Shown one piece after another: positions 13,027-23,618 of a DNA stretch of 64,000 nt. The stretch's first letter is position 1, and every line of letters starts with the position of its first letter. This DNA is from Rhabditoides inermis (lineage: Eukaryota; Nematoda; Chromadorea; Rhabditida; Rhabditidae). A program made the translations under genes and the position numbers. Below the pieces are notes generated by a model that saw only the letters and a program-made list of their open reading frames with translations, did not search any database and was not told the DNA's origin. Location of the stretch: NCBI GenBank assembly GCA_963966185.1, contig CAWZYM010000076.1, positions 495,001-559,000 on the forward strand, read 5' to 3'.

Positions 13027-13510
13027 CGGTGGGAAATAGAGGGAATGAGTAGCATAAATAAGGCCACGTCAGGATAGCAACGGGGCGGCAGCGAAATAAC
13101 GCCCAACGATCGCTGAAAGAGACCGTCATACATTGGTATCTTGTGATAAACACGTGTGCTTTTCGGAACAAATAATAGAATACGCAAATTTAAGTGTTGA
13201 AACGATAATAAAGAAGGCAGCGACCATTGACCGCAGCGTGTTGTGGTGTTGGTGTATCGATTAATTAGAAGGCAAGTGGCAAAAACTTATATAAATGATC
13301 GATATTTATTCAAAATACATCACAACATTGAATAATGTGGTATTTATACATTGTAATTAATTATAAAAATAGAAGACTTGTCACACAAAAACAGCTGATC
13401 CTCGGCGCATAGGCGTGGTTAGTGTCAGATAGTGCAGACATGTGGTGTAACACCAAAAACACGCGGGACCACCCACGAAGACTCGAAATAAATAAATTAT
13501 ACTTTCACCA
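13027..13510. other. Spacer between genes A and D2, unit 1
   Basis: About 0.5 kb of AT-rich sequence upstream of gene A (minus) and downstream of D2 (minus). It should contain the gene A promoter. No gene or repeat is recognised. The equivalent in unit 2 (32406-32949) is clearly diverged, with many substitutions and small indels. Confidence 0.5.
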
Positions 13511-14947
13511 TTATGAATGATAGTATGAATATTTCACAACACAAAATTCGCTGTTATTTGTGTTCTCCATTGATTGAACAGTCATGTTTACGACTTCCGA
13601 TTGAATGGATTCGATGCACTGCAGAGTCTCAGCCATCTCGCGACGCACATCAGAGATTGACTGAATAATGAAATGATATCAAGATCAGCAACTCTATCTT
13701 TGCCTCGGTCACAATTCGCATCGTCTCCTTGAAATCAGCAGCGGCACATAGCTGCAACAGTTCTCTTGTCTTGTATGAGTGTGAATCCCTACCTTCTCGA
13801 GAGCCTCGTTCACAGCAGCCTCGCTGCAATCGATTTTTTTGCGCATAGCTCTTGGATTTTGCTGAAATACTCTACATGTTCGAAGATTCTCTAAATATAA
13901 AAATCTTTTCTAACCCACTTTAGAGTGAGCTGCGAAGAATCGATGATCGATGGGGAAACTGTATCTCGAGAAAGCGAAAACATAACTGCTTAAGTTTGTT
14001 TGTGGATGAGTGGATGACAGGATACCATATTTCTGATGTATATATCTCTGACTCAATTAAACCCGCTATTTATGAAACCCGCTATTTATGAAACATCATA
14101 TATTCTCGAAAACACGCTAGACGGGGACAGTGTTGAGTTGCATCCAGAACTGGATGATGGACATGGCACTGGCGACGACCTCCGAGTGGGCAAGCGGGCG
14201 TTTCGAGTGAGGGACGTACGCCTGAATAGAGATACATGGAAAATTGAGACGTTCTGTTCTAGATATTGGCTGTCAAGGCTTGTCAGTGGACTGACATTGA
14301 CGACTTTATTTTATTGGCTACCGCGTGACAGAAGTCGTCCACGTCTGCGGATGTGATGTCGTGCTGCCAACGCACACTCGCCTCGTACCGCTTCTGATAG
14401 TTGGTGTGGCTACAACCACTTCTTTTTTTTTACCTGCATCCGTTGTCTCTCCTTGACGATCACTAGATACTCAATATCGCTGATTTCCGATGGCGCCTCC
14501 ACTTTTCCCAGCCACCATTGACGCCAAAGCCTAACAAGAGTACATAGTCATAGTTCCGATTTCATGATAGAATACTCACGTTTGATTGTCAGGAGATCGT
14601 TCTGCTGCGATGGTGAGATCATACATGACACTATTGATGTACTGAAAGAGAGACGTGCGTTTTTGACACTACAAATTAGCTGCACTCACGTCCACTTTTC
14701 TCGGGAAGTCGTTTCTGTCCCATTTGCGGTTGTGAAATTAATCCCAAATATGGGACTTCTCGAGCTCCAAATCCTCACTGACAGGATCGTACACATCTGA
14801 AGTAACCATGTATCGACCTGGGTTATGCTTACTTACCACCGAGTTCCTTATCAAGAAAAGTATGATGCAAAATCGGTTTCAGCTCTTTGTAGAGTTTCCT
14901 TTTCGATTTCTTCGAATCGTTGTCCTTGAACTTGTAACCGCGATTCG
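13511..14947 (-). pseudogene. D2, truncated and broken family member, copy 1
   Basis: Remnant of a gene related to D and to the C-terminal halves of A and C. Readable pieces on the minus strand include KFKDNDSKKSKRKLYKELKP, DVYDPVSEDLELEKSHIWD, FHNRKWDRNDFPRKVD, WRQWWLGKVEAPSEISD and a helical end, DVRRE then MAETLQCIESIQSEVV, that stops at 13511. In-frame TAA interrupts the motif exon just before FHNRKW (near 14738), where copy 2 reads Ser. The 5' exons are gone: at 14947/14948 the sequence jumps into retroelement-like DNA, which matches a 2603-bp deletion relative to unit 2 (34191-36793). It should not make a functional protein. Confidence 0.7.
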
Positions 14948-15180
14948 TTGTAGGACATGTAGCGTGCCCTGGTTTGTTGCGCAGATGCGCCCACAGTAGG
15001 CTTGCACTTTCTCTCCTGTGGTATCCGGATGACAAAAAATATCAGTAACGTCTCCACTCCAGATGGTGTCGGGACGACGCGTATAAGTTGAACGGTCGTC
15101 TCCGGATTGACGACCAGTGCAGTCGTCTCGTCCCGATTGTCTAGCTAGACAATCTAGACAATTCCCGACATTTCTTCAGT
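14948..15180 (-). mobile_element. Remnant of retroelement-associated sequence, unit 1
   Basis: This stretch matches 36794-37110 of unit 2 (shared segments around tgcgatag/ttgcatt, ctctcctgtggtatccgga and ctccggattgacgaccag), but is shorter and diverged. In unit 2 the matching DNA is contiguous with an endonuclease-like frame, so this is probably the edge of a degenerate non-LTR element left after the deletion that fused it to D2. Confidence 0.45.
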
Positions 15181-15417
15181 TCCGATCGCCCCGCACCGAT
15201 CGCATTGCGATCTCTGTACTTGTCGTAAGTGATGAATGATTGATGATCTAGTTGTCTGAAATGATGTACACCTTGCAAACTATTGACCACACGCAACGAA
15301 TTCGGGGGAGTGGAAAGGACTTGCACAAGATCGTTTGAAGTATTTATGTATCGATAAAGCACATGTCATTGAGGTAGGTTAATTATTGAGGTACTAACAA
15401 AGTAAGAATCACTTGTT

Positions 15418-15583
15418 TCATTGCATGTCGTAAGCGAGTTGGAGAAAAATGGCGTTGTCACGGATGATCTTCGGATACCGACGACCCTTCCACTTACCAT
15501 GGCTCTTCGGATCATGCAACTACAAAGGACAATTGAATTTGAGAGGGGAGAGAGGGGAGAGAGGAGAGAGAAGGAGAGAGAAA

Positions 15584-15642
<59 letters not shown>

Positions 15643-16788
15643 TCACGTGTGCCATCATCTCGGCGAGTGCTCGACAAAAGTCTTCGATGTGCGACGCAGT
15701 CATGTCGTGTTCATAGCGCAGATTGTTCTCGTAGTGTTCCTACATTCTCAATGCGAGCTTTCGTGAATAACAATCTTGACTCACAAGCATCGATTCCCTC
15801 TCCTTCATGATTTCAATGCCGTCCACTCCATCGACGTCGATCGGTCTCCTAGCCAACTCGGCATCGCCAACCCACCAGCGGTGAAACAACCTGCACGCAT
15901 ACTTACGCTTTCATTCTCTCATTTGTAGTTCTCACTCGTCGTGTTCCTTTCCAGTGTTCTTGGCGCGTTCCGCGGTTATTCTGTACTTGTCCATGTAAGC
16001 GTTGATGAGCTGTAATCAAAAGGTAGATTGAGCGATCTCAAACCGGCACCTCACATCGACTCGCAGCAGACTTCTCGGGAACTCGGCCCGCCGCCACTTG
16101 GCGGTGTGGAAATAGTCCCACAGAAATGAAGCCTCCTGGTAGTGATCTTCATAGCCGGGCTCGTAAACGTCTGCGTGGACGAATTGTTAATACATGTGTA
16201 CGGTATACCTACCTTGAATGTCTTTGCTGAACACCATTTGACAGAAGGCCTTGACTACAAGGATCTGTTTTGCTTGGAAAGCTGGTGTGACGCGCACACC
16301 GCGGTTTGCGAGAATTTCTGGAAAAATTGTTCGAATAATGTAAATAATAAACATGATGTATATCGTCATATGTTATGTAGTCCACATTGTATGTTATGTT
16401 ATTGGAGGGCATACCTGTCGCTCTGGCGACGACATAGCTAGCGGCCTCGCTGGAGAGCGCGTCCTTTGCTTCCTTCACTCTGCTGGGTGGATCCGAGAAC
16501 CACTCATATCCGGAACCCGGAGTGCCGCACATCATCCAATCCTGAACAGTATTCTGGATTTGAGCATGTCGTTGAGGCCTCACTTCGGTCTGCAGACTGC
16601 TTCGTTGCCTGTACATCAACAAGCGCAGGCTGGACAACATGTCTTCACGCAAGTGGGATAGTTCTGCAAATCATGTCGGGTATGTTTGAAGTGATTAATG
16701 TTTAAAATACACACAATGTCTCACCAGTTGCAGAACATAGTGCGTTGCACAATAATATATACAGTAAAGTTGCCAACGGACCACGCAT
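15418..16788 (-). CDS. Gene D: secreted protein with the lectin-family C-terminal domain but no MRH domain, copy 1
   Basis: About 289-303 aa. Exon 1 from 16788 encodes MRGPLATLLYILLCNALCSA, a signal peptide ending in an Ala-x-Ala-like site. Then follow MLSSLRLLMYRQRSSLQTE, DWMMCGTPGSGYE, NRGVRVTPAFQAKQ, a motif exon with FHTAKWRRAEFPRSLLRVD, LINAYMDKYRITAERAKN, LFHRWWVGDAELARRP and a final exon ending LAYDMQ at the stop (15418). The order of motifs and the exon borders after LQTE, after LRVD and after HDE match genes A and C, which places D as a paralogue lacking the lectin part. A 42-nt in-frame segment before DWMM has GT-AG ends and is probably an intron, as at the same place in D2. Function unknown; secretory-pathway location is inferred from the signal peptide. 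Confidence 0.75.
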
Positions 16789-18536
16789 GGCGAAACGAGA
16801 AGTACTAAATGTTTCGATTACAAATAATATTTAAGTAATGTTTTATTAGATGTATAATATAATGCAGTGAGTATATTGCAATATATATTGCAATGTAATC
16901 AGCTGACTCCGATGTGAGTGGGTGGTAAAACAAAATTCGATAGTGTAGCGTTGTGCTGTATATGATTTCACAATGACACTCGAATAAATAACCTACTTCT
17001 CACTACAATTTTCGTTTTTGTTACGTTTGCATACGTTTCTATTCTTTTTTGTCCGAAAATGGTTGTCTGAAACGCTTACATCTTTATTCGTTTCATGTTA
17101 TATACTTGAACTACGTGCGATAGCTGATCGGTGTATATTGCAGGTCGATGTGTTGACGTCATTTTTCCGTTGTTCCTGCCGATTAAGAATGTTAGTGTTA
17201 GTCTCCTCATTGCTCACATGCGTGTCCGTGGCTGTCGGTGTGTCCAGTGGCAGCTTCGATGTCGACGAACTCCGCTTCATATCATACGACCTGGAGTTCG
17301 ACAAGACACCACTCGGTGAGTCTATTGTTCTATTAGCTTCCGGGATTCCGTGTTGAAATTGATAACAAACATGTAACTATATTACTGCTAAAGAATTCAT
17401 TATTCTAGGTCTTGACCCGAAAGTGGACCTCAGTAAACAGCGAATTCGCACTGGGGACGAGAAATCGCTCATCGTCAACGCTATTCCCGAGGTACAGACC
17501 GCTCTTTGGCTGACAACTGGTTCACTGTACCTGTAGGAGTCGGACCCGTCGTACATGGTGATGGTGACGAAGTCTGGCGCGCGCGTCGCCTGCGAGTACC
17601 CCAAGAAGGACGGCGAGAAGGTATGCGTTCGAGTATTGAAAAGTTTTCCGTTTATTTCACATGTTTCACGTATTAGCCATATTACAGGATGATGGGGTGG
17701 ACGAAGAGCAGCGCAGTGACAATCCGGCATACGTGCGAGAGATCGCCGCCGCCGCCTTCTACATACACCAGTGCGTCAGCAAGGTAGTCGTGTTTGTTGT
17801 TTACACATTTGTTTACACGCCCATTCAGAACACTGGCTGGTGGACATACGAGGTGTGCCTCGGCAAGACGTCCAGCCAACTACACTATGCCAGTCGTGAG
17901 TAGTTCATATTCTATCGCTGGAGTTCTCTGGAGGTTGAACCAAGTGTTGTTGCAGCGAAGGCGAAGGACCCGGAGACGACGGTGTCTCTGGGAGTGCACA
18001 TGGGCAACACGAGCGTCCACCAGTCGGACGGACGAAAGACCAGCGCCTATCTACAGGAGACATTCGAGGTGGGTCGACTCTGCACCGGTTTCGCCGTTCA
18101 CCCATTCGTTTCGTGGTTTCGTCTATGCACTACGCATCGTTCCATCGTTACGTTGTTGTATCGTAGGCATAGACATAGGCATGCACTATCAATTGTTCGC
18201 AGAGTTGCGCCGGAAAGCAAAAGTTATAGTCAGATTACATACCGGTAAAAATCGAAATGAATTGTAATTCACTTCGCATTCAGGGTGGAACGATGTGCGA
18301 GATTGGTGATCAGCGACAGCGCCGCACTGTGGTCCGAGTGAGTCGTTATTTTTGTGTTTTGTATTTTAAATATGTGCTAACGTTAGGGCATCGGGTAAAG
18401 CAAAATATTTATTCCTTTACGTAAATGTGGTATATTGGTATGTGTTTGTGGGTTGATTATGAATAATTGGAGGAGTTGTGATACTCGACCCGAGTGGATG
18501 GTTTGTATTATGTTCAAGACTGTAACTGATCCCGGT

Positions 18537-19149
18537 TCACCACCAAGCAGTCGACTGACCCCGTCTCTTGGCTTCTTCCATGATAAACTTGACCAAGTTC
18601 TCGTAGTTGCCGCTCTGTCGCACCCACGCGTAAAAGGCACTGGAGAGATCGTCCCCCACGATTTCGTGAATCTGTGCGCATGACATTGAACACAACACGC
18701 AGGAAATGGAACTCACTTTCTCCGCCAGTTCGGCCTTCTCCTCATTACTCAGCCGACGAATAACGGCCACAGCGCTCTGTATATGGTATCATTAGACTGT
18801 GATATGCGTGAGCGTCTCATAACTGATCCACCCACCTCATACTCGACAAGGAAATATTGTGCGAGAACAATTCCGAAGAGTCCTCCCGTCATTCCTCCAT
18901 TCTTGCCTCCCAGCAGACCTCCCACGAGAGCGCCCAGGCCCGCGTACAGGGAATGGCCACACGCACTCGCCACCGTCTTCTTCAACGTCGGCTGAAAGTG
19001 AACTCGGACACATGCATCTCTGCCCCCTCCCCCTCTCCCTCGCTTACCGGGAGAGCATCGGCCATTTCCAGCACTTTGTTCACGTAGTCAGCACCGACAA
19101 GTGCTTGCGCATTGGTGATCCGTCTCCTGTTGTTGTTATTGTTCACCAT
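18537..19149 (-). CDS. Nested C19orf12-like glycine-zipper protein F1, copy 1
   Basis: Four exons (19149-19048, 18991-18836, 18776-18717, 18671-18537), all phase 0, give 150 aa; human C19orf12 is 152 aa. The centre is a hydrophobic glycine zipper (YAGLGALVGGLLGGKNGG then MTGGLFGIVLAQYFLVEYE), followed by AVAVIRRLSNEEKAELAEK and a C-terminal helix with YENLVKFIMEEA. C19orf12 proteins are small membrane-associated proteins of ER and mitochondria, and human mutations cause MPAN neurodegeneration; the biochemical role is unsettled. The gene lies wholly inside the large intron of gene C on the opposite strand. Start at 19149 is chosen because the longer upstream frame is spacer-like. The last exon carries a cluster of differences from copy 2. 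Confidence 0.72.
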
Positions 19150-19573
19150 TTGGCGGTTAATATTGGTGGGAATAGTAGGAGTAGGTTTGTATCGACAAAA
19201 AGTAGCTGCGATGGAAGCGACGAGAACGGGGCGGAGCCTAGCCAGGATAAATAGTGTGTGAGTGTGAGAGGGTCTGGGGCAGAGAGAGGCGTGTGTATGT
19301 TTTTTTTCTCTTCTTCTGCTGACCAAATGCGCGTGCCGCGTGCAAAGCTATCGAGTGGAAGAAATATGGAAAACGGAGTATCCAAATATCACAATAAAAA
19401 CCAGTGATAGTTATGGTTTTTCAAATTCACTGAACTAGTTTTAATACATCGACATTTGATCTTTGACGCCTTGGTTGGTTTTTCATTTTATCACGCACAG
19501 AGAGATATGATGTCTACTTTTCTCTTATGGAACACAAAAATTTTTATTTAACGTTTCTCAGGTTCAGGACGAT

Positions 19574-20208
19574 TTAACGTGATTGCACGGGTTGCTTTTG
19601 TATGGCGAATGTTTGCAGTAGTTTGGCGAAAGACTTTCTGTTTGAGGGCTGATGAATCCATTTTTTGAAGACGTCCGCTGAGGCTGATTTCACCAGAACT
19701 ATGATCTAGAACGATTCATTTGTTCATATTTTGCTGACTTTGTCCACCTTGTTCATTAGTTGCACTTTGTGATTGTCGGGCATTTTTTCAATCGAGTCGA
19801 TTACTGCCCGATCGTTTTTCATATCCTGAAATATGTATATATGGTTTAATTTTGTGAACCTACGCCGTTGTGCATTCTCACTGTGGGTTGACTCTCGTAG
19901 AAGTAGTTATATGCAAATGTTGCACATGCAGTGAATGCGAGGCCTGCTGCTTGGCCACTGAGCATGGTCGCAACTCCTCCTGCCGCAACAATACCAACGT
20001 TTGCAGCAGTTTTCCATAAACAAAATTCGACTTCCTATGAGGCAGTATTCAGAAAAATTATCTTTTCAAAATTAATTTGATCACTCACTTCTGGAATAGG
20101 AGGAAGAGCAGCGTAGATATCAAGTAGCATTTGCAGATATTTTGGCGCGTTTTCTATGAGTGTAGGGACTGCGATTTGACAAATCGCTGCTGCTAGTTCC
20201 GTGTCCAT
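19574..20208 (-). CDS. Nested C19orf12-like glycine-zipper protein F2, copy 1
   Basis: Four exons (20208-20089, 20034-19882, 19825-19748, 19705-19574) encode 160 aa. It starts MDTELAAAICQIAVPTLIEN. The zipper segment reads ANVGIVAAGGVATMLSGQAA followed by GLAFTACATFAYNYF, then IVDSIEKMPDNHKVQLMNK and a C-terminal helix KSFAKLLQTFAIQ. Length, exon layout and the order zipper, P-x-x-x-x-x-L helix and C-terminal helix match F1 and F3, so it is a diverged third paralogue. Intron 3 is about 42 nt. Same orientation and intron as F1 and F3. Confidence 0.66.
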
Positions 20209-20515
20209 TGTAGGTGTGCGCACACGCACCTCGACCTGCCTGTTGAATGAACGGGTGCCAGCTGCAGTTGCATACTTATACCGTACTACAAGAGCAAAGT
20301 TTGCTTATTCAGATTGAATTTTCCCAGTTGTTAATAGCAACCTCACGCCTCACCAGCGTAATGTTCCCGCAAATTGAAAAAAGTGAGACATCATATATTT
20401 ACTATTATGCACTCGATAATACAACATACAAGTCATAATACAATCAAACGAATGAGATGTGTTTAAAACAACCGTAAACTGGAGGGTAGCTGGGAAACAA
20501 CAATTGATTGTCTGT

Positions 20516-21237
20516 CTACTGGGTGGTTTGCTTCTGTTGAGTGAACTCGCTGAGGATTATGAGCAGTAGCTGGCGGTGTCCCTCGGTCTGGAACCACCTG
20601 ATGAACTCCTCGATCGTAGCTGCTCCGACGAGCTGTTGCACCTGAACAAGCAAGGTCATATACGAGCACAAGAAGAAGTGAATGCTCACCTTGGTGGCGC
20701 ACGATGTCTTCTCATCGTCGGTCATGGCGCGGACGACGCTGAGTACACTCTGGTAGTCGTCGGCCTGCTGGAAGCCCACGCAGGCTCCGACTACTCCTCC
20801 GACGAGCGCGCCTGCCGGTCCGGCCAGCAGACCGCCGCACGCCGTTCCGAGGGCTGCGTAGCCCGTCTGCTTAGCAACTCCAGCCGCAGTGGATCTGAGG
20901 TCCTGCAACAAGAAAATTATATCAAGTAACATGTAATATAAACCAGAGGTATTTGAGTGATATTACATGACTACAATGTAGTCGAGTGATTTGGACGTAC
21001 CTTGCTGTCGGAGACGATGTCGAGCACCTTGTTGAGGTAGACGGCGGACATGACTGGTGGGTCGGCGGTGGAAGTGCTGGGATGTGGTGGACTGGAAGGG
21101 GTGACAGTGGGAGAGGAGGGCCCGGAATAGGCAGGAGGAGGCGCGCGTTTGCCGGCCGTCGAGGGAGCGAAGTCGGGGTTATACGGCGGCGGCGGACTGT
21201 ACTCGTGAGGAGGAATATCCGGATACAGGGTAGTCAT
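20516..21237 (-). CDS. Nested C19orf12-like glycine-zipper protein F3 with Pro-rich N-terminus, copy 1
   Basis: Three exons (21237-21001, 20902-20690, 20641-20516) give 191 aa. Residues 1-60 are Pro/Ser/Tyr-rich (PPHEYSPPPPYNPDF, PPPAYSGPSSP), with PPxY motifs that WW-domain proteins could bind. Then VYLNKVLDIVSDSK, the glycine zipper GYAALGTACGGLLAGPAGAL then VGGVVGACVGF, SVLSVVRAMTDDEKTS and a C-terminal helix HRQLLLIILSEF. The zipper and tail resemble human C19orf12 most closely of the three. The first gene of the nested minus-strand series, nearest the 3' end of the host intron. Confidence 0.74.
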
Positions 21238-22182
21238 ATTGAAAAAGTCGACGTGGCGCTGACCGCTCGTTTATGTAGTAGCACTAGGACGCGTCAGCAC
21301 TAGAGTGTGAGGTTGCGAAATGTGCAGGCTGCGGGAATCGGAGACGGAGCGAAGAGTTGTGAACTAAATGCGAACGCGCCGCTACGGCCAGTTATATTGC
21401 GGCAGATAGCGAGTTGTTTAGCAGCGATAGAATCTATGCGATAACGCACTGATATTATATTGAATGTAACGATAAGAGCATATTTCGTTGAATTTGTGGC
21501 GCGACCATTTTCCGGTATTTTTGCTTAGCACGACAAGACGAAACAAAATGAAACAACAATAGTGAACCTATCGGTTTGAGCAATCGAATTCAATAGAGAA
21601 GTAAGGTCACTATGTGCGGGAATTTCTTTCTTTGAGCGCACGGGTGAGATGGACAGATGTTGAGGTCGAGCGATTGAGAAATCGATTGAACATGTGACAA
21701 TCAGTTGCGAAATGAAAACATTGTGATAAACACAACCAAAACATGACTTTTCCATAGTGTAGAGTGCATGCTCGTTATATCCTTGCCGTGTTCGTTCCTA
21801 TTTACTCCCATACTCTGCGATCAGCTCTGTTTTGTTCGTTCGATTGATTTGCGATCAGGCCTCGCTGCGGGATAGTGTGTGCATTCGAATGGACTGAGAG
21901 TGTGAGACTGCGACAAAACGGGTCGAATGTTGTCTTGTGATATGACTCAGTGTTGTCATTCACAGGTGAAACGGCATCGATTACGCGCCGCGGCAGCGAT
22001 GTTGTAGTGTTTTCACGACGTGATGAGCAGCTTTGCGGCCGTATTGAGCGAGTAATAATTCCCAGTGGGATTGAGTTGTACAGAAGACGAATATTGATAT
22101 CGTGTGTCGCAGTGTTGCAGTGATAATGATGTCACGAGATTGTATCCACCTATTGCATGTGATTGAAAAGGATGTCTTGCAG
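21238..22182. other. Rest of the gene C large intron, upstream of F3
   Basis: About 0.95 kb between the F3 start and gene C exon 8. It should contain the F3 promoter, firing away from the host exon. I see no coding sequence. Copy 1 has roughly 130 bp (about 21500-21640) that are missing or replaced in unit 2; this is where the near-identical tract ends. Confidence 0.5.
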
Positions 22183-23618
22183 TACTCGTGTGACCCTGCC
22201 CTGGAGACGAGCGATGCGTATGTGGATACTGTCGACGAAACGGCCACCTGCGAGTACCTGGTCGAAGTCAAGTGAGTTATATTGCTGTTGTACTGTACAT
22301 GTCCTTGTTCCGCATGTCCTATGATGGTGTTGCAGGGTCGGCTCGCTGTGCAAGCTGGCGTCGTTCCTGCCGCCGCAGCGACGAGTCAAGATGACGTGCC
22401 GGCCGTACCTCGACAGGGAGAAGCTACTTGAACACATCAAGAACAAGGCGACTGTGGTCAGCGAGGTGCGTGAGAGAAGGAGCGGATGGAGAGGGGATGA
22501 CGGGTGAATGGTCGATTGCAGAAGCACGAGCTGGACGATGACTGGCGCGCGCGCGAACGAGAGCTCAAGTGGCGACCGCTGTCCATTCAGAGGTGAGCAG
22601 CACGGTTGATAGTGATCGATTAATTGATTGTTATTTGCAGGCAGCGCAACATCATGCGTCGCGTGACCCTGCAGCGCGACTGGGACCAGGCGTGGGTGAA
22701 GGAGCGACAGGCGGATCTCAAGAGGAAGTTCGACGCCGCCCTCAAAGAGTACCTCGTCTGGCAGTACCAGGGTGAGTCGCAGGTTTCAGTGGTATGCGAT
22801 TGCTGTAGTGACATTGTGTTGTTTGCAGAGAAGCGCGGTGTGCCTGCCAACTCTGTTGCCTTGGCGGCGATCACTCGCCTGCTACCGATGATGGACGTGC
22901 CCGAGGAGTACTCGAGTCAGTGGGGAGGGAGAGGGGGGAGTGTGTTATTGATACCTGTGGTTGTCATTGTGATAGCTGATAGCCGTCGATGATTGTTTTG
23001 CGTTGGGAGTAAACAGTGGGGGAGTACTCGGGTAAATTGAGCGAGAGGGTAGAAGCTTGCTTACCTGCCATTGATACTCGCTTGAATAGTTGTTCTCTTT
23101 GCAGAAGTGTTCACGTCGTACTTTGACGAGGACCGCGCCAACGTGTACTACTACTTCACGGACCCGCACTGGGACAAGCGATGGTGGCCCATGGGACTAG
23201 ATGATGTCGATGTTAGTGGAGATCGGAGAAACTATCTCATTTAGCATCGGGAATGTGTTTTTTTGTTTATCAGACTGATACCGTCAATAACAGTATAGAA
23301 TTTATGGTTGTTGCAGGCTCTGAACGAGTACTGGGACCGCGCTCTCGCTCTGTACGACGCGGCGGAGACGGATGAGGAGGCGAATGCACTGCTGGACCTG
23401 GCAGAGGCACATCCCACAGAGTGGGGCATGAATGTGCTCGTGGACAGGGAGAATGTGAGTGCGGGAGGGGAGGGAGGAGGCACATTGGCTATTCGAGTTG
23501 CGCCACGTGTTGCTGGCCGGGCAGCCGTCGTGGCTGCCGCGCAACGAGACGACCGGCAGCGCTCAGATGGTGCGCCATCTGGCCGTCAGACAGAGGGAGA
23601 CGGTCGAGCTATGGCAGG

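Larger units (their letters stand above)
5292..23618 (+). repeat. Direct tandem duplication, unit 1 (about 18.3 kb)
   Basis: Begins in exon 5 of the NUP50-like gene and ends in an exon of gene C (at GAGCTATGGCAGG). Gene order and orientation are repeated exactly in unit 2. The head-to-tail junction at about 23618 joins gene C to NUP50 with only about 1-2 bp of shared sequence, as in end joining. Unit 1 carries a 2603-bp deletion at 14947/14948. Confidence 0.9.

Noticed and set aside
18537..21237. Gene C split into two separate genes because of the minus-strand genes in between
   Set aside because: Exons 7 and 8 share phase and together rebuild the MRH domain exactly as in gene A, where the same intron is short; one gene with nested genes fits better.
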